From JBFHES01 sp041584015 (GTDB taxonomy: Bacteria; Bacteroidota; Bacteroidia; Bacteroidales; M50B96): a DNA stretch of 5,948 nucleotides. This document shows, one piece after another, positions 1 to 5,437 of the stretch (within the stretch, counting starts at the first letter, position 1; every line of letters begins with the position of its first letter). Where the stretch lies: assembly GCA_041584015.1 (NCBI GenBank), contig JBFHES010000272.1:1-5948 (forward strand), written 5' to 3'. The notes below the pieces were generated by a model, which searched no databases, was not told the DNA's origin, and was given only the letters and a program-made list of their open reading frames with translations. The translations under genes and the position numbers were made by a program.

Positions 1-96
1 CGAGACATGCGCTTATTTATCACAAGCTTATATGCGAACAATTATCCATATGAAAAAATAGAACACCAATCGGTTATAAAGCCCCGTAAATTCTGA
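1..96 (+). CDS. Possible 3' end of an upstream gene (C-terminal 31 residues)
   Basis: Frame 1 is open from the first base of the window to a TGA at 94-96 and would encode the last 31 residues of a protein, ending in the basic tail IKPRKF. The other two forward frames stop at 51-53 and 59-61, and the three reverse frames are also interrupted. A weak hairpin followed by a T run lies 20 bases after the stop, as expected at the end of a gene. The fragment is too short to recognise a family, and a 31-codon open frame in AT-rich DNA can occur by chance, so this is a tentative call. No function is proposed. Confidence 0.33.
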   Translation, partial: RDMRLFITSLYANNYPYEKIEHQSVIKPRKF

Positions 97-115
97 CTTA
101 TGACATGTTTTAGGT

Positions 116-137
116 GTGTTACAAAACACTGTTTTTT
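116..137 (+). terminator. Weak intrinsic terminator upstream of mce
   Basis: GTGTT (116-120) and AACAC (125-129) form a 5-bp stem with a 4-base ACAA loop, followed by TG and then six T (132-137). The stem is short and AT-rich, so termination would be partial. Its position between the possible upstream gene end (96) and the mce promoter makes the role plausible. The same stretch includes the odd palindrome AAAACACTGTTTT (123-135), so it could instead be a protein-binding site. Confidence 0.38.
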
Positions 138-140
138 AAT
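118..140 (+). repeat. Copy 1 of a 22-23 base imperfect direct repeat upstream of a promoter
   Basis: The stretch GTTACAAAACACTG followed by six T and AAT matches 4593-4614 except for two C/T changes and one T fewer there. Both copies lie about 50-65 bases upstream of a TAnnTTTG promoter box, before mce here and before the lipoprotein gene there. The resemblance may be chance in AT-rich DNA. Confidence 0.25.
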
Positions 141-163
141 ATATGAAATTTAAAACCCAAATA

Positions 164-194
164 TGTGATTATGGTCTTTTTACCATTAATTTTG
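164..194 (+). promoter_or_regulatory. Bacteroidota-type promoter for the mce-mmd operon
   Basis: TAATTTTG at 187-194 is an exact match to the Bacteroidota -7 consensus TAnnTTTG. TGTG at 164-167 lies 19 bases upstream of it, the right spacing for a -33 element, although it is an imperfect match to TTTG. The box ends 24 bases before the mce start codon, which would give a short leader. No comparably good box is visible immediately before mmdA, so this is the best candidate promoter for all five genes through mmdB. Confidence 0.55.
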
Positions 195-218
195 CAGCAC
201 ATATTTAAAGTATAATTT

Positions 219-620
219 ATGAAGCCTACACACATCGAGCACATTGGAATTGCAGTAAAAAACATTGAAGAGTCTATTAAGTATTACGAAGGTGTACTTG
301 GATTAGAGTGTTATGCTGTTGAAGAAGTAGCTGATCAGAAAGTTAAAACTGCTTTTTTCATGGTTGGACAAACCAAAATTGAATTACTCGAGTCAACAGA
401 TCCAGAAGGATCCGTTGGAAAATTTATTGAGAAAAAAGGAGAAGGCATCCACCATCTTGCATTTGCAATGGAAGATGTTGAGCAAGGTTTAAAAGATGCT
501 GCTGATAAAGGAGTTCGCCTTATTGATCAAAAACCAAGAAAAGGTGCTGAAGGTTTAAATATTGGATTCCTTCATCCAAAATCAACGTTTGGTGTATTAA
601 CCGAATTTTGTAGTAAATAA
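219..620 (+). CDS. mce: Methylmalonyl-CoA epimerase
   Basis: This cytoplasmic enzyme interconverts (R)- and (S)-methylmalonyl-CoA, linking the B12-dependent mutase to the decarboxylase encoded just downstream. The 133-residue length is typical of the bacterial family. Two vicinal-oxygen-chelate repeats are visible: residues 5-60 start with HIEHIGIAVKNIEES and end with KIELLES, and residues 76-130 start with GIHHLAFAMEDVE and end with GVLTEFC. The expected metal ligands are present: H8, E55 (the position held by Gln65 in the Propionibacterium enzyme), H78 or H79 in the GIHHLAF strand, and E129. This residue mapping is from memory of the family, not an alignment. The ATG at 219 follows a good promoter and puts the first beta strand directly at the N-terminus, so the start is secure. 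It is the first gene of the mmd operon, 143 bases before mmdA. Glyoxalase, the main alternative in this fold, is disfavoured by the motifs and the context. Confidence 0.94.
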   Translation: MKPTHIEHIGIAVKNIEESIKYYEGVLGLECYAVEEVADQKVKTAFFMVGQTKIELLESTDPEGSVGKFIEKKGEGIHHLAFAMEDVEQGLKDAADKGVRLIDQKPRKGAEGLNIGFLHPKSTFGVLTEFCSK

Positions 621-693
621 TTCAAATGTTTATGTTCACAGAGGTTTTCAATACGATTATCCTTTTCAAACACACGCATCGAATAGATATCAT

Positions 694-717
694 TGATGGA
701 GAAAAATCCATCATTTT
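694..717 (+). other. Small hairpin between mce and mmdA
   Basis: TGATGGA (694-700) and TCCATCA (707-713) are perfect 7-base inverted repeats around a 6-base GAAAAA loop, followed by four T (714-717). It could act as a weak attenuator or an mRNA processing or stability element that changes the ratio of mce to the mmd genes. The short T tract argues against full termination. It lies inside a 35-codon open frame (626-733). Confidence 0.28.
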
Positions 718-763
718 CATAAACAAATTATAAAAACCTATTAGTTTATTCTAAGCCGAAAAG

Positions 764-2323
764 ATGAATAACAACGATAGAATTAAGCAACTAATTGACT
801 TCCGCGCAAAAGCAAAGCTTGGCGGTGGTGAAAAAAGAATTGAATCGCAACATAAAAAAGGTAAGTACACTGCACGTGAGCGAATTGATATCTTACTTGA
901 CGAAGGAAGCTTCGAAGAGTATGATATGTTTGTAACGCACAGATGTCGTGACTTCGGTCTTGAGAAGCAAGAGTTTCTGGGAGACGGAGTTGTAACCGGA
1001 CACGGAACCATTGATGGTCGAGTGGTTTATGTATTCTCACAAGATTTCACAGTATTTGGTGGTTCTCTTTCAGAGACTTTTGCCAACAAAATCTGTAAGG
1101 TAATGGATCAGGCAATGAAGGTGGGTGCACCTGTCATTGGTATTAACGATAGTGGAGGCGCAAGAATTCAGGAAGGTGTAAATAGCCTTGCTGGTTATGC
1201 AGAAATTTTCCAGAGGAATATTTTAGCATCCGGCGTTATCCCACAGATCAGTGCCATTTTTGGTCCATGTGCTGGTGGAGCCGTTTACTCCCCTGCTCTA
1301 ACCGATGTGGTAATCATGAGCGACCAATCTAGTTACATGTTTGTTACCGGTCCAAAAGTAACTAAAACAGTAACTGGCGAAGATATTACAACCGAAGACT
1401 TAGGTGGTGCGATGGTGCATGCTTCAAAATCAGGAGTATCTCATTTTGTTGCTGAAAACGAAGAAGAAGGTTTATTGCTTATTCGTAAGATGATGGAATA
1501 CCTTCCACAGAACAATCTGGAAGATCCACCAGTATCCGTTTGTAACGACCCAATCGATCGTTTAAATGATGAGTTGAACGAAATCATCCCTGAAAATCCA
1601 AATCAACCGTATGATGTAAAAGACATCATTCATACAATCGTTGACAACGAGGAATTCATGGAATTTCACAGGCATTATGCACGTAACATAGTAGTTGGTT
1701 TTGCTAAATTTAATGGTCAACCTGTTGGTATAGTTGCTAACCAGCCAAATTACCTTGCCGGCGTATTAGATATCGAATCAAGTAGAAAAGCTGCACGTTT
1801 CGTAAGATTCTGCGATTGCTTTAATGTACCCATTGTAACTCTTGTTGATGTTCCTGGATTCTTACCTGGAAGCAAGCAAGAATATGGCGGCATTATTACA
1901 CATGGTGCAAAATTAATGTTTGCCTATTGCGAAGCTACTGTACCAAAAATAACCATTACCCTACGTAAGAGTTATGGTGGTGCACACGACGTTATGAGCT
2001 CAAAGCAATTACGTGGAGATCTTAACTACGCATGGCCAACTGCCGAAATTGCTGTAATGGGATCGAAAGGTGCTATTGAAGTATTAGAAGGTAAAAATCT
2101 TGCTAAGATTGAAAACGAAGAAGAGAGACAAAAGTACTTTGATAAGGTTGAGAAAGAATACAAAGACAAGTTCGCCAACCCATATCAAGCGGCTAAGTAT
2201 GGTTACATTGATGATGTAATTGAGCCTCGTAACTCAAGATTCCGTATTTGCCGCGCCTTGCAGACCCTCTCTACAAAGAAGGATGTGAATCCGCCGAAGA
2301 AACATTCAAATATTCCGTTATAA
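764..2323 (+). CDS. mmdA: Methylmalonyl-CoA decarboxylase alpha subunit (carboxyltransferase)
   Basis: This subunit transfers the carboxyl group from (S)-methylmalonyl-CoA to the biotin of the carrier protein, releasing propionyl-CoA. It acts in the cytoplasm, bound to the membrane subunits. The 519-residue protein has the two crotonase-like halves of acyl-CoA carboxyltransferases. In the N-terminal half, SGGARIQEG (130-138) and GPCAGGAVYSPALTD (167-181) supply the CoA-side oxyanion hole. In the C-terminal half, the blocks VANQPNYLAGVLD, VDVPGFLPGSKQE and LRKSYGGAHDVMSSK line the biotin site. D409 in GGAHDVM corresponds to the Asp that marks propionyl-type enzymes (Asp422 of Streptomyces PccB, recalled), supporting a methylmalonyl/propionyl substrate. 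The C-terminus ends in the family-typical NIPL. ATG 764 gives the normal N-terminus. A propionyl-CoA carboxylase beta subunit is very similar in sequence. The linked OadB-type pump, small membrane subunit and free biotin carrier, with no biotin carboxylase, favour the decarboxylase. Confidence 0.95.
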   Translation: MNNNDRIKQLIDFRAKAKLGGGEKRIESQHKKGKYTARERIDILLDEGSFEEYDMFVTHRCRDFGLEKQEFLGDGVVTGHGTIDGRVVYVFSQDFTVFGGSLSETFANKICKVMDQAMKVGAPVIGINDSGGARIQEGVNSLAGYAEIFQRNILASGVIPQISAIFGPCAGGAVYSPALTDVVIMSDQSSYMFVTGPKVTKTVTGEDITTEDLGGAMVHASKSGVSHFVAENEEEGLLLIRKMMEYLPQNNLEDPPVSVCNDPIDRLNDELNEIIPENPNQPYDVKDIIHTIVDNEEFMEFHRHYARNIVVGFAKFNGQPVGIVANQPNYLAGVLDIESSRKAARFVRFCDCFNVPIVTLVDVPGFLPGSKQEYGGIITHGAKLMFAYCEATVPKITITLRKSYGGAHDVMSSKQLRGDLNYAWPTAEIAVMGSKGAIEVLEGKNLAKIENEEERQKYFDKVEKEYKDKFANPYQAAKYGYIDDVIEPRNSRFRICRALQTLSTKKDVNPPKKHSNIPL

Positions 2324-2335
2324 ATAAAGTTGATT

Positions 2336-2710
2336 ATGATCTTTGTATTAAACGATTTGATATTCGATTTCAGTAGAATTAATGAAGCAGGAATTACTAC
2401 AGCCATCGTTGGCTATGTAATCGTATTTTCGGCGCTCGTGCTTTTATATTATGTATTTAGTTTTCTTCCGAAAATTATCAACATTAAAATTAGAAGCAAA
2501 CTTAGAAAGGAAGGTAAAGAATGCGCTGAGCAGGAAGACCTATCTGTACCTGGTGAGGTAAACGCTGCAATATCGATGGCTCTCTTTTTACATTTTAACG
2601 AGAACCACGACGAAGAAAGCAATGTTATTACCATTCGTAAGATCTCTAAGTCCTATTCACCATGGAGCTCTAAGTTATACGGAATGAGAAACGTACCCAG
2701 AAAAAATTAA
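2336..2710 (+). CDS. mmdD: Methylmalonyl-CoA decarboxylase delta subunit, OadG-like, with an epsilon-like tail
   Basis: This small membrane subunit is needed for assembly, joining the carboxyltransferase to the membrane pump. The 124-residue product has one transmembrane helix at about residues 20-44 (AIVGYVIVFSALVLLYYVF), as in the OadG/MmdD family. A basic cytoplasmic stretch (KIRSKLRKEGK) and an acidic segment follow. Then comes a segment EVNAAISMALFLHF and a tail around SPWSSKLYGMRNVPRK. That tail resembles the separate epsilon subunit of Veillonella-type enzymes, known to be similar to the C-terminal part of delta (recalled). I chose ATG 2336, 12 bases after the mmdA stop. An in-frame TTG at 2330 would add only two residues and is a less likely start. 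Position between mmdA and mmdC matches known mmd operons. The family is poorly conserved in sequence, so the call rests partly on context. Confidence 0.82.
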   Translation: MIFVLNDLIFDFSRINEAGITTAIVGYVIVFSALVLLYYVFSFLPKIINIKIRSKLRKEGKECAEQEDLSVPGEVNAAISMALFLHFNENHDEESNVITIRKISKSYSPWSSKLYGMRNVPRKN

Positions 2711-2721
2711 AACATCATCAA

Positions 2722-3144
2722 ATGAAAAAATTTGAATTTACGATAAGCGGAAACAACTATGGTGTCGAAATAATTAAATTCGAAGACAACATAGCTAAGG
2801 TTGAAGTAAACGGAACACAATATAAAGTAGAAGTACATAGCAACAAGCAAACTACCAAAACTCCAACTCTTGTACGCAAGGCCATGCCAACAAATGGAGG
2901 AAGCAAAATCAAGAAGAGCGTTCCTACAGGTGGTTTTAAAGTAGTTGCACCATTGCCAGGTACCATTGTTCAACTTAAAGTAGCCGTTGGCGATGAGGTG
3001 AAGAAAGGACAAAAAGTTCTCATCATGGAAGCCATGAAAATGGAAAACGATATCCATACAGAAAAAGATGGAATTGTTAAAAAAATTCATGTTGCTCCTG
3101 CTGATGCAGTACTTCAAGGAGATTTACTAATTGATATAGAATAA
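2722..3144 (+). CDS. mmdC: Methylmalonyl-CoA decarboxylase gamma subunit (biotin carrier protein)
   Basis: This protein carries the covalently bound biotin that shuttles CO2 from the alpha subunit to the membrane beta subunit. The 140-residue product has a beta-rich N-terminal part (about 1-40, with KKFEFTISGNNYGVEI and VEVNGTQYKVEV), a short Thr/Pro/Lys-rich linker (about 41-70), and a biotinyl domain (71-140). The biotinylation motif EAMKMEN places the modified lysine at K106. The domain also has the expected APLPGTI and GDEVKKGQKVLIM blocks. The linker is much shorter than the long Pro/Ala linkers of some decarboxylase carriers. The gene starts 11 bases after mmdD and ends 4 bases before mmdB, consistent with translational coupling. 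The carrier could in principle also serve another carboxylase, but the position fixes its likely partner. Confidence 0.94.
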   Translation: MKKFEFTISGNNYGVEIIKFEDNIAKVEVNGTQYKVEVHSNKQTTKTPTLVRKAMPTNGGSKIKKSVPTGGFKVVAPLPGTIVQLKVAVGDEVKKGQKVLIMEAMKMENDIHTEKDGIVKKIHVAPADAVLQGDLLIDIE

Positions 3145-3148
3145 AGCA

Positions 3149-4474
3149 ATGAAGCGATTTTTCACCGTAGTTGGTATTATTGCAATAATTGCCATAGTAT
3201 CTAATCTATTTGCATCGCCTGAAGCTGTTGATGATAGCAGCAAAGAGACGGTACAAACGGAGCTGTCACATTACGATCACAATGATTCTGAGGCCATGAA
3301 AGGCCTGAAGCAATTTTATGCGTACACAGGATTTGCAAATGCAACAAAAGGACACCTTGCCATGCTGGCTGTTGGTCTGTTCTTCATCTTTCTGGCAATC
3401 AGGTACAATTACGAACCCCTGTTGTTAATACCTATTGGCACAGGTATTCTCATAGGAAACATACCATTTATGCAGGCCGAGGGTCTTAACCTTCAGTTAG
3501 GTATTTATCAGGAAGGAAGTGTTATGAACTACCTCTACTATGGAGTGGTAAAAGGAATCTACCCTCCTCTTATTTTCCTTGGTATCGGTGCCATGACCGA
3601 CTTTTCGTCGCTTATTTCGAATCCGCGCTTAATGCTTCTTGGAGCAGCTGCACAGATCGGTATCTTTCTTACATTCCTTGGTGCTTTGGTACTGGGATTT
3701 GCTCCACAGGAAGCTGGTGCAATTGGTATTATTGGTGGTGCCGATGGTCCAACAGCTATCTTCTTAAGCTCGAAGCTTGCCAATGGTATTAACCTACTGC
3801 CTGATGGTACAACAGTTCAGAACTTGATTGGGCCTATTGCGATTGCTGCTTATTCATACATGGCACTGGTTCCGGTAATTCAGCCTCCAATTATGAAGCT
3901 GCTTACCAACAAGGATGAGCGCCTGATTCGTATGAAGCCTCCGCGTTCGGTATCTAAGCTTGAAAAAATATTGTTCCCATTAATTGGATTAATATTAACT
4001 GCATTTATATCTCCAAGTTCGTTGCCATTGCTTGGTATGCTATTCTTCGGAAACCTGCTAAAGGAATCTGGTGTTACAAAACGCTTGGCCGATACAGCAA
4101 GAAATCCTTTAATTGACATTGTAACAATTCTGCTTGGTATTACGGTTGGAGCATCAACACAAGCTGATGTATTTTTAACTTCCAGCTCTTTATTAATATT
4201 CGGATTAGGTGCTTTATCATTTATGATAGCTACTGCCGGCGGTATCCTCTTTGCTAAATTCATGAATTTATTCTTGAAGAATGATAATAAAATCAACCCA
4301 CTTGTTGGAGCAGCAGGAGTATCTGCGGTACCAGACAGTGCAAGGGTTGTACAGCATGAAGGACTAAAAGCCGATCCTACCAATCACCTGTTAATGCATG
4401 CAATGGCACCAAACGTATCTGGTGTAATTGGATCAGCAGTTGCGGCGGGTATCCTACTAAGCTTCCTATTGTAA
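3149..4474 (+). CDS. mmdB: Methylmalonyl-CoA decarboxylase beta subunit (sodium-pumping carboxybiotin decarboxylase)
   Basis: This inner-membrane protein decarboxylates carboxybiotin and couples the reaction to sodium export. The 441-residue product is highly hydrophobic and carries the OadB-family signature GIIGGADGPTAIFL, with the central D199. By recalled alignment to Klebsiella OadB, sodium-site residues Asp203, Tyr229, Asn373, Gly377 and Ser382 correspond to D199, Y237, N383, G387 and S392. The other conserved blocks are AAYSYMALVPVIQPPIMK and PNVSGVIGSAVAAG near the C-terminus. An N-terminal extension of about 60 residues holds an additional hydrophobic segment (4-22) and a hydrophilic stretch rich in Asp, Glu and His before the pump domain starts at about residue 65. 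ATG 3149 follows the mmdC stop by 4 bases. Without the rest of the operon an oxaloacetate or glutaconyl-CoA decarboxylase beta subunit would be possible, since these are close relatives. Confidence 0.95.
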   Translation: MKRFFTVVGIIAIIAIVSNLFASPEAVDDSSKETVQTELSHYDHNDSEAMKGLKQFYAYTGFANATKGHLAMLAVGLFFIFLAIRYNYEPLLLIPIGTGILIGNIPFMQAEGLNLQLGIYQEGSVMNYLYYGVVKGIYPPLIFLGIGAMTDFSSLISNPRLMLLGAAAQIGIFLTFLGALVLGFAPQEAGAIGIIGGADGPTAIFLSSKLANGINLLPDGTTVQNLIGPIAIAAYSYMALVPVIQPPIMKLLTNKDERLIRMKPPRSVSKLEKILFPLIGLILTAFISPSSLPLLGMLFFGNLLKESGVTKRLADTARNPLIDIVTILLGITVGASTQADVFLTSSSLLIFGLGALSFMIATAGGILFAKFMNLFLKNDNKINPLVGAAGVSAVPDSARVVQHEGLKADPTNHLLMHAMAPNVSGVIGSAVAAGILLSFLL

Positions 4475-4498
4475 TAAATTAAGTATTCAACATATATT

Positions 4499-4541
4499 AA
4501 CTCCCAATGGAATTTCTCAGGAATGAACATTGGGAGTTTTT
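4499..4541 (+). terminator. Strong intrinsic terminator of the mce-mmd operon
   Basis: AACTCCCAATG (4499-4509) pairs perfectly over 11 bases with CATTGGGAGTT (4528-4538), with an 18-base loop, and the stem runs into a T tract (4537-4541). It lies 25 bases after the mmdB stop and separates the operon from the downstream lipoprotein gene. Confidence 0.9.
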
Positions 4542-4592
4542 ATTTATAGCAATCCTAAAACAAACTTGAAAGCTCATACGTTAGGTAAATAT

Positions 4593-4614
4593 GTTATAAA
4601 ACACTGCTTTTAAT
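4593..4614 (+). repeat. Copy 2 of the 22-23 base imperfect direct repeat
   Basis: The stretch GTTATAAAACACTGC followed by TTTTAAT matches 118-140 except for two C/T changes and one missing T. Here the AAAACACTG core starts 50 bases upstream of the -7 box of the lipoprotein gene. Without the T run and full stem it is not a terminator. If the resemblance is real, a shared regulatory site is possible. Confidence 0.25.
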
Positions 4615-4631
4615 AATTTTATATTTTATTT

Positions 4632-4649
4632 TTAGACCGATCAGTCTTA
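4632..4649 (+). promoter_or_regulatory. Palindromic TetR-type operator over the lipoprotein promoter
   Basis: TTAGACCGATCAGTCTTA is an interrupted palindrome: 14 of 18 positions equal its own reverse complement, including AGAC, the central GATC and GTCT. AGACC/GGTCT half-sites of this kind are familiar from operators of TetR-family repressors such as NemR (recalled, not searched). It fills the promoter spacer and overlaps the first two bases of the -7 box (4648-4655), so a bound protein would block RNA polymerase. The regulator is not encoded in the window, and its identity is inference. Confidence 0.48.
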
Positions 4650-4655
4650 TTTTTG
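4648..4655 (+). promoter_or_regulatory. Bacteroidota-type -7 promoter box for the lipoprotein gene
   Basis: TATTTTTG is an exact TAnnTTTG match, ending 18 bases before the ATG at 4674. At the expected -33 distance there is only an AT-rich TTTTA stretch (4624-4628) and no clear TTTG, so the promoter may be weak or need an activator. Confidence 0.5.
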
Positions 4656-4673
4656 TAATAAGTTATTTATCCA

Positions 4674-5144
4674 ATGAAGGGAAACCTAATAGTTATTCTA
4701 CTTGCTTTGCTGCTTATAACAAGCTGCTCTAAAGACACAGCCCCCTTTGAATTTAAGGAACAAGCTGTTAACGGAAAAATAAGCAACGAGGCCTGGAATT
4801 ACATGCAAGGTGTAGCGCGAGTAAAGGCCGAAGCACCAGACACATTAAACATAGGCTTATACAGCACACTTCTGGAAAACCCTTGCACCTACGCAATTAG
4901 TGAACATGGTGCTCGCTTTACCATTCCAAATGAAGTTGGAATTTACAAACTTAGAGGTGGTTTTTCAAATCGCCTGGGAGTTACCTTATATCATAGTAAT
5001 AAAGAATTTATAGCACTTAATGGTGCTATTGAAATAATGAGCATTGATGAAGAAAATCAATTGTTAGAAGGTAGAATAGATGCTACCTATGATGACAAAA
5101 ACAACATCAATGGTTATTTCACGATAAGTTACTGTACCAATTAG
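4674..5144 (+). CDS. Small lipoprotein of unknown function
   Basis: I do not recognise the family with confidence. The 156-residue product starts with a short lipoprotein signal: MKGN, a Leu/Ile-rich core, then the lipobox ITSC with the lipidated cysteine at C18. The following SKD has a charged residue at +3 and +4, faintly like Bacteroidota surface-export signals, so outer-membrane anchoring is likely and surface exposure only possible. The mature part looks beta-rich, with alternating polar and hydrophobic strands such as ARFTIPNEVGIYKL, GAIEIMSIDEENQLLEGRID and INGYFTISYC. The strand order recalls small Bacteroidota lipoproteins of the DUF6252 kind, but this is an impression only. C71 and C154 are the only cysteines of the mature protein apart from the lipidated one and could form a disulfide in the periplasm. 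The gene is a single transcription unit with its own promoter, putative operator and terminator, unrelated in appearance to the mmd operon. Confidence 0.85.
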   Translation: MKGNLIVILLALLLITSCSKDTAPFEFKEQAVNGKISNEAWNYMQGVARVKAEAPDTLNIGLYSTLLENPCTYAISEHGARFTIPNEVGIYKLRGGFSNRLGVTLYHSNKEFIALNGAIEIMSIDEENQLLEGRIDATYDDKNNINGYFTISYCTN

Positions 5145-5177
5145 TTTTTTTTTGTTACCAACATAACAGCAATGCAC

Positions 5178-5215
5178 GAATGCTCTGTCATCCCCTTGGC
5201 AGGGCATTCACTTTT
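5178..5215 (+). terminator. Intrinsic terminator of the lipoprotein gene
   Basis: GAATGCTCTGTCA (5178-5190) pairs with TGGCAGGGCATTC (5197-5209) over 13 bases, including two G-U wobbles, around a 6-base TCCCCT loop. AC and then four T (5212-5215) follow. It lies 33 bases past the stop codon. The stem is strong and the T tract short. A run of nine T directly after the stop (5145-5153) has no hairpin before it. Confidence 0.78.
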
Positions 5216-5298
5216 CATCAGAGTCTTAGTTAATTATATCGTAAATTAAAATTTCTTACTTGTACACCGTATACTCATAAACAGATTGGACGACTACA

Positions 5299-5318
5299 AT
5301 AGTTAAGTAATTAACTAT
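5299..5318. repeat. AT-only palindrome in the spacer before the CxxC lipoprotein gene
   Basis: ATAGTTAA (5299-5306) and TTAACTAT (5311-5318) are perfect 8-base inverted repeats around GTAA. The lack of G-C pairs makes a stable RNA hairpin unlikely, so a DNA-binding site is the more natural reading. The 222-base spacer (5216-5437) otherwise shows only related TTAATTA-type motifs near 5228-5243 and a weak promoter box. I see no gene in it. Confidence 0.3.
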
Positions 5319-5400
5319 ACGATAGGCACCTGTTTCAATCTATCTTGCGTGATTAGCATTTTTTTTACAAACAAAAAGTTTATATTTAAGCTGATATTTA

Positions 5401-5408
5401 GATCTTTG
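5401..5408 (+). promoter_or_regulatory. Weak candidate -7 box for the CxxC lipoprotein gene
   Basis: GATCTTTG keeps the TTTG of the Bacteroidota -7 element but has GA in place of TA. It ends 29 bases before the ATG at 5438, a normal distance. At the -33 position there is only AGTTTA (5377-5382). It is the best candidate in the spacer, but not a convincing one. Confidence 0.25.
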
Positions 5409-5437
5409 TATTACTACTTAACTTCTAATATTAACGC

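Noticed and set aside
734..763. Separate promoter immediately before mmdA
   Set aside because: The best candidate, TAGTTTAT (742-749), lacks the TTTG of the Bacteroidota -7 box, so read-through from the mce promoter is simpler.
764..2323. Propionyl-CoA or acetyl-CoA carboxylase beta subunit
   Set aside because: The sequence family is shared, but no biotin carboxylase is nearby, while an OadB-type sodium pump, small membrane subunit and free biotin carrier are. D409 also argues against an acetyl-CoA enzyme.
2330..2338. TTG at 2330 as the start of mmdD
   Set aside because: An ATG two codons downstream at 2336 gives a normal N-terminus and 12-base spacing. The TTG adds only two residues.
3880..4383. 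Long antisense open frame inside mmdB (167 codons)
   Set aside because: It lies wholly opposite a strongly conserved gene, has low-complexity composition typical of antisense translation, and has no promoter or recognisable domain. The antisense frames at 751-1040, 2203-2406, 2449-2634, 2707-3117 and 3559-3783 were dismissed for the same reasons.
2722..4474. Oxaloacetate or glutaconyl-CoA decarboxylase operon
   Set aside because: Oxaloacetate decarboxylase needs an OadA alpha subunit with a TIM-barrel carboxyltransferase, absent here. The adjacent epimerase and the propionyl-type MmdA point to methylmalonyl-CoA.
5145..5153. Nine-T run after the lipoprotein stop as a terminator
   Set aside because: No stem-loop precedes it. 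The hairpin at 5178-5209 is the better terminator.
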